A stretch of 64,000 nt of DNA from Aricia agestis (lineage: Eukaryota > Arthropoda > Insecta > Lepidoptera > Lycaenidae), in NCBI RefSeq assembly GCF_905147365.1, contig NC_056412.1:10036001-10100000 (forward strand), written 5' to 3'. Of the stretch, positions 11,390-23,153 are shown one piece after another. The translations under genes were made by a program, and so were the position numbers. Position 1 is the stretch's first letter; every line of letters starts with the position of its first letter. The notes under the pieces were generated by a model, which saw only the letters and a program-made list of their open reading frames with translations, did not search any database and was not told where the DNA came from.

Positions 11390-12489
11390 ATACCGCCCAA
11401 TACTGTAGTAATGGCACAGATATATTATATCAAAATCTATTTCTGTGCGTAATGGGAATTAAAGCTATTTTCTATTAATTTCATTAACATGCTGATTTTG
11501 ATGTCACAGCATGCTATGTGTTATTGCTTTGCTATTTGCTAAAAACGCTGCATCGTGAATTATTATCGGTGTGCATCGCACCGCTCGCGTCGGGTATTAT
11601 ATTTCGCATCGAATTATAACTGAGAACCTAACACTGATAACAGTCCAATTTAGAATTATTGAATTCTAGGCTTACAGAACAACTACAACAGAGAAAATTC
11701 ACTTTAAAATCGGAAATCTGCTATATCTACAGCTTGTCAAGAAAGAGTAGACGCCGAATAATTTTTAAGCCACATAAAAATTATAAAAATCTTATCAGTT
11801 ATTACTAAAATCAACTAAAAAATATCTAAGTACAATCGTATTGTGTGATTGCGTTTAGAAAAAATATATATCAGCGTCTATTTATTCTTCATTCAATTAA
11901 AGGTGTTGCTACTTGTTTTAATTATTTTTACAAACATTTTAAATAAAAAAAAACGTCATTTCCTAAGAAGCCAGGGTTTACAATTGTTGGAGGTAAGGGT
12001 TTGAGATCGTTATAAATTTTGAAACAATTAAAACTTTTTACAGTTGAACGCCATACACCACATATTTTTATTTACAATTAAACACCTATTTATTTACTTT
12101 TGAAAGGATTCATTTATAATGTAGTCTTGTAGAAGTAATAACGACGACAAAGTACAGCACCTTGTTTATAACGGTTTGAATAAACATATACCTAAAACGA
12201 ACAATATGACAATATGACAATATGACAAAATACAATATCAATGTGATTTTACTCGCACATTTAGGTAATAACTTAACGCTATCAACAATTAATTAATCAA
12301 TACCGTTAATTTACATAAACGCGATACATAATAGTTTTAATTGCAATCATGGCAACCGATTAATAAAATGTGATAACATTAGTTTCCGATTTCCATCATA
12401 TTGGATGCGCAAAGAATCAGCAGGTACTCACAAAAACCACTTCTTCACACAAAGCTGGTATTACACCACACTATATTTAGGGAGCCTTA
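11390..12489. other. Intergenic, no gene recognised
   Basis: AT-rich. Contains a short triplication 'caatatgacaatatgacaat' at about 12200. No coding signal. Confidence 0.35.
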
Positions 12490-12626
12490 GGGCCTGTTTC
12501 ACCACTTTCTGATAAAGTGCCGAATAGGCTATTCACAACTTTTTTGACAGATTCTCCATACTTCATCTGTCAAGTGAAGCCGAATGGGCTATCGACCACT
12601 TAAGCAGGAAGTGGTGAAACAGGCTC
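12490..12626. mobile_element. Palindromic MITE with TTA duplication, 137 bp
   Basis: Ends GGGCCTGTTTCACCACTT ... AGTGGTGAAACAGGCTC, flanked by TTA at 12487-12489 and 12627-12629. An inner second arm pair (ccgaataggctat / ccgaatgggctat) is directly repeated. Confidence 0.85.
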
Positions 12627-12629
12627 TTA

Positions 12630-13663
12630 CTCTAATTTAGGGCAGTAGATATTATAGTTACTAGGATTTAGAGAATATGTAAGGCAGATATCGACGCCTT
12701 TGCATGGGGCCAATCCTCCCCTAAACAGGTAGCTTAGGCTAAACTACAGAGACCTGAAAAAGTGTGGTATAAAACGGGTTTAGGTCAATCAAAACTTGCA
12801 AGGCGTGGGCACGCGTCAAAACAAAATGCAGCCACCATTGTCCAACCATTTAAGAGACAGCTGTAAAACTCTATCCTATTATTTCCATAATATGTCTAAT
12901 AGTAGCCTGCATCTTTTTGACTGACAATTGCTTCACATAGTGTCATCTGCCAAGGCGTATACGTACCGCGTACGTTCCATGACAATGTAATCGATGCGCC
13001 AAACTATATTCTTGTAAATGTACATAATAATTCTTCTACGTAGTACCTACATGCTGAGTACTTACATTATAATATTTTTATTTACAATGTTTTTTAGTTT
13101 CAGAAAATTAGACATCACAGACCACAACATTATTTAAATTGTGTTACTTAAATTTTCCTTCACTTCAGTCTTAAAAAAAATAATACCTACGTAGGTAACG
13201 GTACGTAAACATGTTTTATTTATAAACATCTGGATACCTAGTTCTTTGCTGAAAATGTCGTTTGCCTTCAGGTGAAACCTAAGTAAAATTATTGCACATT
13301 TATATATTATATGAACATCATAATATTATACGATCATTATACTTACCTACACCTACATCTTAATTCATTTTTAAACAACGCGACGCCCAAAAATGTGATG
13401 TTAAACTTTTAGCTGTAAGTATCTATAATATAATATTGTAGGTATTCCTGTAAGCCAAACGCTAGAACGGTGTACCAGCTATGTGTGCGCTTAGTGCAGC
13501 CTTTCCCAAAGTGGGCGATAACGCCCCCTCGTGAGCGCTGAAGGCCTAAAGGCCTCAAGAATCTCGTGACCCCCTAAATTTCAGGCTGCGACCGCGCCTG
13601 TATTCAATATCCAGTAGCTTTCCAGGCAGTCTCCAATCTTGGAGTTATATCAGCAGTAACTAT
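12630..13663. other. Intergenic downstream of the MGA-domain gene
   Basis: No gene recognised. No AATAAA was seen close to the stop codon at 13664 on the minus strand, so the 3' UTR end is unknown. Confidence 0.35.
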
Positions 13664-16600
13664 TTACGTATCAGACGATAGTTCCTCGGAACTAGAGTAC
13701 ATTTCTTGTAACTTTTCGCTGAAATGACGCCGAGCATTTTCACTCATACTACCCAGTGTGTCCAAGAAAGTCTCTTTCCTCGATAGAGTCTCCGTCAGAA
13801 GCATATCACTTTCGTCTTCGAGCTGCGCGCTGGTTTCTTCTAGTTCCTTTAGAAGAGCATTTTTCTGTAAAGGAGAATATTATCTATATTATCTATACAT
13901 ATATATAAAACTCAAAGATGACTGACTGACATGATTCTGAAAACATTTATTTTAGGTAAATTTATTCAGAAATAAAACAATTTTTATTTTTTTTTATTTT
14001 AGTGATCTATCAACGCACAGCCCAAACCACTGGACGGATCGGTATGAAATTTGGCATGCAGGTAGATGATATGACGTAGGCATCCGCTAAAAAAGGATTT
14101 TGATCGATTCTACCGCCAAGGGGTTAAAATAGGAGATGAAAGTTTGTATATAATAATACTTCTTAACGCGAGCGAAGCCGCGGGCAAAAGCTCGTTATAA
14201 ATCAATTTTCTCATTAATTGTGTTTGTATTTGATGTTTGTACAGGGTGTAACAAAAATAAGTGATAATACTTTAGGGTGTGTACGTGTTCCTTGTAGTGA
14301 GTTCATTGTGAAAGTAGCAGCGCTGAAAGACCAAATGTTATCACTTATTTTTGTTACACACTGTATAGAAGTGGAAAGTTTTTTTTTAAACCCAATTGGT
14401 TTGAATCGTGGCTGGCATATTTTGTCAATGATCTCTTCCCGATAAATTCTACAAAATTAGTTTGGAGAATGGAGTTAGTCCAGCAATACAGGTATTCCAC
14501 TGTATGAAAAACAGATTAAAATATTTTTTATAATGTAGGTAGGTACAAACCATTTCATTAAATTCCGGTTTAATTGAATCGGACGACAGACATTTCTCAA
14601 TGTCAGTTTCCGTAGTTTCCGTGCTTCTTCGTGGCGTCTTGATATTTTTTATTACATCTGATTTATGACAAAGCCCTTTTTTGGTCATTATCTGCAAACA
14701 AAGTTCAAATGGTCGTTACAACAGACATTTGATTCACCACTTCACATCAGGCAATAACATTAAGAGGATACATTGGGCTAGAGAAATGAAAAAAAAGTAC
14801 GTGTAATATCTATAGCAGTGTCTCCCTTACCTTAAGCCTATACCGCAGAACGCGATAGAGACAACTTCAGAAAATCAATGCAACGATTCGTTGTCCCCTG
14901 ATTCCTTTTCCAAAACTTAACCGATTTAAGTACTTTTTTAATTAAAGATTAAAGAAAGGCTTGAGCTGTGTTCCTATGCTTTATTTTTTTTGTATATTTT
15001 AGCCAGTTTTGTTTTCTGGGTGTTTGAACACAGAGGAAAATCTTGCCATTTTTTGGGTTTTTGGAAGTTTTTGGAGAAGAAGTTGACAAATTGAAAGTTA
15101 AAATTAGCCTATCTAGCCCTAGCCTAACTATAACCATAACTTTAACCACGCCTCTGGTGTAACCTAACCTTAATATTTAAAATGTCACTTGGGAGACAGC
15201 TGTTTAAAGGCACAAGTTGGAACCGAGCGGCACGCGACAACTGCAGACGACGTGTCGTCGCGACACTACTAGTTTGAAGTTTCTATGTATTTCTTTTCTA
15301 TGAATAATAAGTGTCGCTAGTTTCGTGTCGTTAGCTGCGGAGGGTATTTCATAGAAATACATAGAAACCAGTAGTGTCGCGACGACACGTCGTCTGCAGT
15401 TGTCGCGTGTCGCTCGGTTCTAACTTGTACCTTAAGAGGATACACCAGGGGCTAGAGAAATGAAAAAAAAGTACGTGTAATATCTATAGCTGTCTCCCTT
15501 ACCTCAGCCTATACCGCAGAACGCGATAGAGACAACTGCAGAAAATCAACGATTCGTTGTCCCCTGATTCCTTCTCCAAAACTTAACCGATTTAAGTACT
15601 TTTTTAATTAAAGATTACAGAAAGGCTTGAGCTGTGTTCCTATGTTTTATTTTCTTTGTATATTTTAGCCAGTTTTGTTTTCTGGGTGTTTGAACACAGA
15701 GGAAAATCTTGCCATTTTTTTGGTTTTTGGACCTTCTTATCTTTTTTAATAATAAAATTATGAAAAAAAAAAAAAGAAACATAGGGACATGCTAATAGTG
15801 GCCATAGATATTCAGGAAAAAAATCATAACTCTACCGGCATTATCCAGGGAGGAAACAGGGGACAGCGTTTGTTGTAAAAACGGCGGTGTGGACTCCTCT
15901 TAAGAAACTACTGGAGCAATTTTTATGTTATTTGGCACACATATGCACATGAAGAATATACCACGTGAAAGGACATAGATTTCTTTTTTTGCGGAAAAAT
16001 GTACGGTTTCTGTGACATTCCTAAATTACGCGGGCGAAGCCGGTAATCTATCTGGTAATAAATAAGAATCCGAGCAATGAATGATCAAGCAGGCAAGAAT
16101 TGGTTCTACTTACATGGTCTGCATTCAGCTCATGACTTTCAAGCTTTTGCCTTTCTTCTATTTGGGAGAGGTCATCTACTGTGCACCATTCTAAAGTAAT
16201 ATTTTTTGGTACGTAAACTTTTCTGGAAAATACTCTGAAAAGTAAGAATAAAATAAGTATTATAAGTGTCAGATTTTATAAAATTTGATGGATGGATAGA
16301 AGGGTGTGTATTTGTGTGCACGCGTCGGCAAATTCTGCGCAAGGTACATGGCAAAGTGTTTGTAACCAATCAGAAGCACACAAGCTTCATACGTGCATAT
16401 TTCGAGGTTATATTGTGAATGTAGTGCATTGTACTTGTGTGAGTAGATAGCGACATCGACACGTATAAACAGCCCTAACATGTAAATACTAAGTCGTGAT
16501 TCTAGATAAATAATTATACTCACTGATTAATTTTTTCAAATGCTTCATGTTCCGGATAAAATTCCGTTTCTTTAAATCCCGGGAATTCAAAACTTAGACG

Positions 16601-19600
16601 ATTTTCAGAATCGCGTCTTCCATGAATCCAACCTAAACTTTTAATATTTTTACAAATTATGTATTGATACTTAAAGTCATAAGGGCTTTCAGAAACATCT
16701 TCTTCATCCGAAATTATAAAAATATCTTCATTTGGAGGCTCTGTAATCGTGGAGCTCGCTAAAAACTTTTCTATATCATTGTTAATAATTATATTATTAG
16801 TGCTACTAGTATTTAGATTATCCTCGGTGGGGTCGGTTCGAATTCTCCCTTCGAAAGACCTTTGGTTTATTTCTTCTGGGTTAAGTATAAACATACCTTC
16901 CAATTTTCTTTTTACTGGCATTTGAGTCGTTGTGCTTTTCTGTTGTGGAGCTATTTCTGCAATAGGCTTATTAAATAGTTTCTTACTGAAAATGCCATGG
17001 TTCTCTGATTGCGTCTTGTTTTCACTTTCGTTGCAAGTACTTCTTTCAAATGATTTATCATTATGGTCTTGTAACGTAACAACAATGTTACTTGTGTTTA
17101 ACTGAGACTTCTCAGGACTTATTTGATGCAACAAGCCATCAGACGCCAAGTGATAAAAACCATTACTTTTACCAATTCGGATTGGTTTTAATGTCTTTAC
17201 AACTTTCTTTCGTTTTTTTTGTTCGTCAGAATACATGTCATCATTTCCCTTAATATTAGGTGTATTAAAATGGGAATGCAAAGGAATTTCATTGCTTATG
17301 TTAAAGTTTGTTGGCATAAAAGATAAGGGATTATCGATAACTCTTAAGTTATCAATCTTTTCAGTAGTAATCCAAACACCTCTTGTGCGTTTCCGTGTTG
17401 GGTCCGTTGTGGTATTTATAGTCTCTATGCCTAGTTCTTCATCCTTTTCATATGGGCCAATAAAAACACAAAAGTCATTTTCGCTCGGTATTGCATAAAT
17501 TCCGAATTGCGGATCACTTTGCCGACTGTTACATTTTTGAGACGATAATCTAACGGTTTTTTTCGATGCTCGAGAGACATTTATAGCCCTCATAACACTT
17601 TCATACTTTACAAAGAAACCTTTGTTGAAGAACTGAATTTCACTAAAGTCATTTTCTATAGTCATAACAAACCATTTCGAAGAATCTGAACCACTTTCAT
17701 TTGTTTTTTCCTCTATATTATGCTTTTGACTATAATTGGTAGATATTTCTTTATTTACAGTTGTTGCCGCCGATGGTTTACCAGTGTTAAGTATATTTTC
17801 CAAGCGTAAAACTTCATTATGACTTTCATTACTTTGACAATCCGATAGGTTCACGTCAGCACTACCAATGCTTTCACTTATTTTTGTTACAGAACCAACG
17901 AGCTCCCATGAGTGTGTTAGGCCAAACAATATAAAAAAATTATCTCGGATATCAGTCGCATTTGTTAATAAATTTCTCACAGTTATAGGATATTTATCTA
18001 TTTCTGACCATGGAATATTATTTATATTAGTGCTCGATGCAAAGAACTGGTTGTTTTCATTAACGGTCATAAATAGACGATAGGGTTTTGTTTTTGTAAT
18101 AAGAAAGTAATTTTTACGTTCTCGATATCTACTTAAAATAAAGTCCCATGGATATAATGCCATTTTTCCAGGTTGCGGCGGACCTAAGCATAAATTAATG
18201 TTGCCCAGGTCAGCTTTTCTTTTATATTGCTTATAACTTGTTTCAAGCCAAGAGATTAATTTAGATTTATTAGAAAATTTATTTTGAAGAGTCTTTGATA
18301 TATCTGAGTGTGTATCTGCTACAGCAATAGTAGAATCACTTGAGCTGTCAACCTCAGTTACGTTTTTTTCTATTGCAACAGGTTTTCCAAATAAGCTAGC
18401 ACGGTTTTTATTCCTATTTACTTTAATCAATTTACTGTCATCTTTTAAACACTCTTTATTTTTAAGTAAACTATTAGTTTTAGTGTGGTTTATTATTTCA
18501 TTTAATTTATTTTGGAGTTTAATGTCATTCATTTCCAATTCTTTGATCTTAACATTCGTCGCTAAGTAATATCCATTACTGTACTTTCTTCCACCATAAG
18601 GTTCTGTTCTCGCACAAGTCTCATCAAGTATTTCCTCACTTAAATCTATTGCCTTGCTTGGGATTGTTTGCGTTGCTAGACGTGTTTTTATTCTTAAGCT
18701 TCTCACTGTTCGTTCTTGATTTGGCTGTTGTTTATCTGCATTAATAATACTAGAATCTAGGTTTACTGTTTTGGCAACGTCAGAAGAAAATAATTCAGTT
18801 TCCACTTGTACACTATTTTTTATTTCTTCCAAAGGTTCTATCGTGGTATTAGTGAACTTACCGTCACAGAAACACCTATACAAATTATGAACCAAACAAA
18901 ATGGCTCAATATTTTTTAAATTTAATTTATCGACCATGACATATATTTCTTTATCTATACTATTTTCATTTCTTAAAGGCATGTTACCGTAAAAACTTGC
19001 ATATTTTTTTGATGACTTACAATCCCGTTTGCGAGGTTTTAAGACAATACTTTTGTCTTCTGTGACTATAACGGTTTGGTGAAACTTTTTCTCTTCCTTT
19101 GCTAATTTCAAATCACAAGTTTTTCCCTTACTTACGATTTCAGGCAAGTAGCTGGTGCAATTATTGCGTTCAAGAAATTCTCCGATATGATACCCAGAAT
19201 AGTCACATGTACATCGAAACATACATTCAATTCGACCACAATGACCTTTGATGTTATAATTACAGGATAATGAATCACATACACATCCTAGGTTACAATA
19301 GGAGTTTGAACAGGTTTTGGGTTTGCTGTCTGTATTTTCTGGTATTCTAATTACTGTCACATCTAGTCGATCTAATTCACAAATATATCTTTTTTTCGCT
19401 TTATTATCCTTTGGTTGAATATTTGGGACAAGCTTTTCTTCATAAGGAGATTCTCTTACATCGTCTTCACCGGAATACATTTTGTCTTGCTCTAAGCTAA
19501 TTTCAACAGCTACTAAAATGTCATTCAAAACTCTCTTAACGTCAATATTTATCAGTTCTTCTGAAACTGTTTGATTTGTTTCTATTTCATTTCGAGTAAA

Positions 19601-20569
19601 TATTTTACCATAACCTTTTTCATAGTCACGTTGCATTAGTAATCTATTTTGAGAACAGTTATAATTTAAATCATAGGTTTTGGTGCAATCTTCTTTTGAC
19701 TGAACGGGGGAGCCATTCACACTAGTACCTAATACCGATACTGCAAAATTTGCCCAATTTTCTGATAAAACATTTGAATTATTTGTAAACGATTGGTATA
19801 TAAATGCCGATATAGCAGGTGGTATAAATTTTCCGTAAGTCGGTTGGACTTCTAATCCTGGTTTTGGTAACGTCACAACTTCTAGATCATGAAAATTATG
19901 TTTTTGATAAGTTGTAGCTAAGAATTTTTTCTTCGTTAATGGTCCGGGTTTAAACTTGACATGCAATGAACTATGTAATAAAGATTTCTTCTGATTTACT
20001 TTCAAAACCTTGCGATTTCCTTGCGCTGTAATTGTTTTTGTCTTTGATGCATAAAACCTGTGTATAAATTTATTATTTCCTCCCGTACTACCATTTACTT
20101 TTATGTTCTTTCCATTCCAAAATACAAATTGAGTAGGATGAATCTTGCCTTCTGGATTTATATTCATAAGTATTCTCCATATTGTTCTGGACATCGGGGA
20201 ATCGCTTGCTAAAAATTTTTTAGCGGTAATGTGCAATTTTGGATCTTTTAAGCAACCAAGCTTAATTTTTCGTATTAAATAGTTTTGTTTCAATTCTAAG
20301 TCGTTTAATAAGTAACTGTAAACATCCTTTTCTAGCATTGATCTTATATCTCTTACAGTTTTAACTTTTGTGCCATTTTTCTTCTTTGGAACGTAGAATT
20401 TATCAGTTTTTGGTTCGTAATTGCAGGATTTGAAACTTATGTTGTTTGTAACAATAGGCGTAGCAGGTTCAACTTGGAGTAAATCTTTGTAATTATTTAT
20501 AGACTTTCTCTTTGATCGTATTATAGAAGAGGAGAATACTTTACTACTTTCATCGTCCATTTTTAACAT
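13664..20569 (-). CDS. Large nuclear-type protein with an MGA-like Cys-rich domain, four coding exons
   Basis: Exons on the minus strand: 16524-20569 (ATG, 4,046 bases), 16114-16234, 14551-14691, 13664-13864 (stop TAA). Borders are GT-AG and the frame stays open, giving about 1,502 residues. Residues about 420-456 hold a dense Cys/His cluster (CSNSYCNLGCVCDSL...GHCGRIECMFRCTC) and residues about 558-568 read CLVHNLYRCFC. This pattern matches the conserved middle domain of the vertebrate T-box/bHLH-zip repressor MGA (DUF4801), by recognition only. I see neither a T-box nor a bHLH zipper, so this is an MGA-domain protein rather than full MGA. The rest is Asn/Ser/Lys-rich with several short aromatic-hydrophobic modules. 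The last exon is acidic and likely coiled coil (KNALLKELEETSAQLEDESD). Two in-frame ATGs lie within the first four codons. Confidence 0.82.
13895..14193 (-). mobile_element. RTE-type LINE 3' fragment in the last intron of the MGA-domain gene
   Basis: Minus-strand start 'gagcttttgcccgcggcttcgctcgcg', interior 'atgccaaatttcataccgatcc', ends near 'atatatgtatag'. Lies between exons 13864 and 14551. Confidence 0.65.
14242..14363. mobile_element. MITE family 'CAGGGTGTAACAAAAATAAG', deleted copy
   Basis: Starts TA|CAGGGTGTAACAAAAATAAG and ends TTATTTTTGTTACACACTG|TA. The interior 'gttccttgtag..gtgaaagtagcagcgctgaaagacc' is present once, while the full copy at 42663 has it as both arms. Lies in the last intron of the MGA-domain gene. 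TA duplication suggests the Tc1/mariner class. Confidence 0.8.
14763..15075 (+). mobile_element. MITE family 'AGAGGAT', copy 2, right end missing
   Basis: Starts TTA|AGAGGATACATTGGGC and follows the family interior (cagaacgcgatagagacaac, ttcgttgtcccctgattcc) until about 15075, where similarity stops at 'tttttggagaagaagttg'. Truncated. Confidence 0.7.
15208..15432. mobile_element. Foldback MITE with TAA duplication (family 'GTCGCGACGACACG'), copy 1
   Basis: Arms of about 90 bp (AGGCACAAGTTGGAACCGAG ... CTCGGTTCTAACTTGTACCT) are inverted copies, flanked by TAA on both sides (15205-15207, 15433-15435). The arms contain CAGACGACGTGTCGTCGCGA. A related, interrupted copy lies at 43738-44067. It sits between copies 2 and 3 of the AGAGGAT family and shares its right duplication with copy 3. 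Confidence 0.8.
15435..15899 (+). mobile_element. MITE family 'AGAGGAT', copy 3, complete
   Basis: 465 bp from TTA|AGAGGATACACC to GGACTCCTC|TTA, with the same interior as copies 1 and 2. Complete ends and duplication. Confidence 0.75.
15940..16050 (-). mobile_element. RTE-like fragment
   Basis: Contains 'ttatttggcacacatatgc', 'gcggaaaaatgtacggtttc' and 'acgcgggcgaagccggtaat' on the plus strand, the reverse of an RTE 3' region. Intronic in the MGA-domain gene. Confidence 0.5.
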
Positions 20570-20640
20570 TCGTATCTGTAATTTGAAATATTATCTTGTA
20601 AATAATAAGAAAAAGGAAGTTTGAATTACCGTTTGAACAC
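20570..20640 (-). other. Likely 5' UTR intron of the MGA-domain gene
   Basis: On the minus strand a good donor (ACG|GTAATTC, near 20630) is followed about 50 bases later by an acceptor (AAATTACAG) just before ATACGAATGTTAAAAATGG. This suggests a short intron in the 5' UTR a few bases upstream of the start codon. It is inferred from splice signals only; transcription start is unknown. Confidence 0.4.
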
Positions 20641-20674
20641 TTTTTGTGTAAAACTGCCACGATAGCAACACTGC

Positions 20675-20826
20675 GGGCCTGTATGTATTCACTTTGATTA
20701 GTGCGTGCAGGTTATTAGTTATTAGAGGAAAATAAAGAACTTGCACTAATGAGTCCCTGTTCACACTTGCTTTCTCCTGATTGCTAATCACCTGCACTCA
20801 TCACTCATCAAAGTTAATACAGGCCT
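20675..20826. mobile_element. Foldback element just upstream of the MGA-domain gene
   Basis: GGGCCTGTATGTATTCACTTTGAT pairs with ATCAAAGTTAATACAGGCC. It lies about 105 bases upstream of the start codon (minus strand), so it may be within the 5' UTR or promoter. Confidence 0.65.
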
Positions 20827-20863
20827 TTGGACGCAATACGCACCCGAAATAAAGTTATTTATT

Positions 20864-21789
20864 ACTAGCTGTTGCCCGCGACTTCGTCCGCGTGGACTTC
20901 AGTTTATAGCGCGCGATGTCAACAAAATTGGTGTCAAAAGCTTTTATAAAAAAACCCTGGTACCCCTTAAATCAATACAGCTGTGCAGTGTGCACACAAT
21001 AAGTATTTCATTTTTTTATATTAAACTTTATATTTTATGCCAAATTTTAAAGCTTATTTAGGCCTCCAATTACACAACTTTACCCATAAACTATTTATCA
21101 TTGATAGATTTAAGGTTACGTCACTGCACAGATAAAGTACTGAGTTATTTAATACCGTAGAATAGATATAACAATCGAAAAAATCGAAACTTAAATGTAA
21201 GATGATACCACGTCTTATAGAAATACTTTTGAGCAAGCGTCAGCGCGATGTAGAAGACGCACGGCGCCATCTATTATGAATTGTTGGAACTAACTTAATT
21301 TGAACAAATTTACGCATTTTCACCCCCTTACAACCCTTTTTTCCAGTAAAAAAGTAGCCTATGTCCTTTCTCAGGCTTTAGACTATCTGTATACAAAATT
21401 TCATTACAATCGGTTCGGTAGTTTTGGCGTTTGGCGTGAAAGCGAGACTGACAGACAGACAGACAGAGATACTTTTGGCGTTTGGCGTGAAAGCGAGACT
21501 GACAGACAGACAGACAGACAGAGATACTTTCGCATTTATAATATTAGTATAGATTATGTGCACACTGCACAGCTGTTTTTGGGTATTTTGATTAATTAAG
21601 GGCCGCGCTACACCGGAATGGCAGCGGCGAGGCGAGCACTTTCAGCGCTGCCATTCCGGTGTAGCGCGGCCCTAAGAGGGGTACCACTTACCAGGGTTTT
21701 AAAAAGTTTTTAAATTTGACACAAATTTTGTTGACACCGCGCGCTATAAACTAAAGTCCACGCGGACGAAGTCGCGGGCAACAGCTAGT
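20864..21789. mobile_element. Inverted pair of RTE-LINE tails, 926 bp, with an inserted MITE
   Basis: Both ends begin ACTAGCTGTTGCCCGCGACT and stay homologous inward (gtggact..agtttatagcgcgcg, aaaccctggta, agctgtgcagtgtgcaca). The right arm is split by the MITE at 21600-21672. The loop contains an RTE 3' tail ending 'cgcatttataatattagtat' with a 59-bp tandem duplication (ttggcgtttggcgtgaaag ... at about 21425 and 21477). Confidence 0.75.
21600..21672. mobile_element. Tiny palindromic MITE with TAA duplication, 73 bp
   Basis: GGGCCGCGCTACACCGGAAT ... ATTCCGGTGTAGCGCGGCCC, flanked by TAA at 21597-21599 and 21673-21675. Strongly GC-rich in an AT-rich host repeat. Confidence 0.9.
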
Positions 21790-22240
21790 TATGAATAAAA
21801 ACAATATTATATAGTAAAGTAGGTATGATTAGTTCTGTTACAATAATAAAGTAAAAAATAAAACGCCATCTGTTTTCATATATTAGAATTAAAATGTTGA
21901 TTGCATTGATATATTTTCTGGATGGAATATAGGCCAACACGGTACACTCGAACTCCTTAGAAATGCAGTAGGAGTTCTATAAGATAAGATAGATTGATTA
22001 TTATTATTATACCAAGTGATAATATTATTAAACATAATATTCTAACGTATTAAAAACTATAAACAAAAACATAATAACTAATAAGTATGATTAGTTCTAT
22101 GTTACAATGAAGTAAAAAATAAAACGCCATCTGTTGAATCGTATTAGAACTAAAATGTTCATTGCATCGATATATTTCTGGATTTTTTATAATATTATAC
22201 ATAAAATATATTTAAGATTTTTGAAATATTATTTTAATAC

Positions 22241-22335
22241 ACATTCAAGACCCAGGAACATTGAAAACTTTTTGTTCCGCCTGCGGGACTCGAACCCAGG
22301 ACCCCCGGGATGAGCGCTGGCCACGCGCAATGCGA
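22241..22335 (-). mobile_element. tRNA-derived SINE head fragment
   Basis: The minus strand has a B-box-like GGGTTCGAGTCCC and 'ggaacaaaaagttttcaatg', as in the fuller copy at 24195-24450. Confidence 0.65.
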
Positions 22336-22375
22336 ATTAATTTTCATCGATATTTTCATGGAAATAAGATATTTT

Positions 22376-22532
22376 CCCACAACAAAATGTAGCCTATGTC
22401 CTTTCTCAGACTCTAGAATAACTGTGTACAAAATTTCATTGCAATCGGTTCAGTAGTGTTGGCGTGAAAGCGAGACAGACAGACAGACAGACAGACAGAG
22501 ATACTTTCGCATTTATAATATTAGTATGGATG
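22376..22532 (+). mobile_element. RTE-type LINE 3' tail
   Basis: 'gtagcctatgtcctttctcag', 'acaaaatttcattgcaatcgg', (GACA)n and the end 'cgcatttataatattagtat'. Confidence 0.75.
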
Positions 22533-22540
22533 TATGTGCC

Positions 22541-23143
22541 GCAGCCAACTGGTTAAAATAGCCGTTCAATCAAAGAGCCCTTTGACTGAACTACGCCATT
22601 CAATCACAATTCTAGCTTTTTAATTGAATATTTCAGTCGCTCAAAACGTTCAACACTACAGCAGATTCAAAAGCAGCCGTTTGATTGAATTAGTTCAGCG
22701 CTCACCACCGCGGCACTAGGTGCGTTTTGTTTACAATATGGCGTCAACTAGCCGGTGTTTTGTGATTGTATTAAGATATTTTTCGTAAATATACGTTACA
22801 ATGTTATTAAAGTAACAGAAATTATGGAGGCACATACGAGTGAATCAAAATTCAAACAAATATTCGAGGAGAAATTACGGGATTATAAAATGCATCACCA
22901 AGGTATTTATTGCAATTATTGTGTTCAAAATGAGTTAGAATTTGCGATTGCGATTGTGTAATAATAATACTAAACCACCTTAGTTAATTTGCCGTTTAAC
23001 CAGTTAGCTAAGTGCGTCTGTGTTGAACGTTGCAGTCAACAAGTCGGCTAAACGACGTATAGCCGTGTGATTGAATGGCGCGGGCGTTATTCAGTCAAAG
23101 GGCTAGCTGTTTGATTGAACGGCTATTTTAACCAGTGGACTGC
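22541..23143. mobile_element. Foldback element of about 600 bp enclosing a short frame
   Basis: Arms: GCAGCCAACTGGTTAAAATAGCCGTTCAAT ... and its inverse ending GCTATTTTAACCAGTGGACTGC. The centre has a 45-codon frame from the ATG at 22824 (EAHTSESKFKQIFEEKLRDY...), ending TGA/TAA-side at 22961, with a possible donor AAG|GTATTT at 22901. It may be a captured first exon or a transposase start; unassigned. Confidence 0.7.
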
Positions 23144-23153
23144 AACTATAGTC

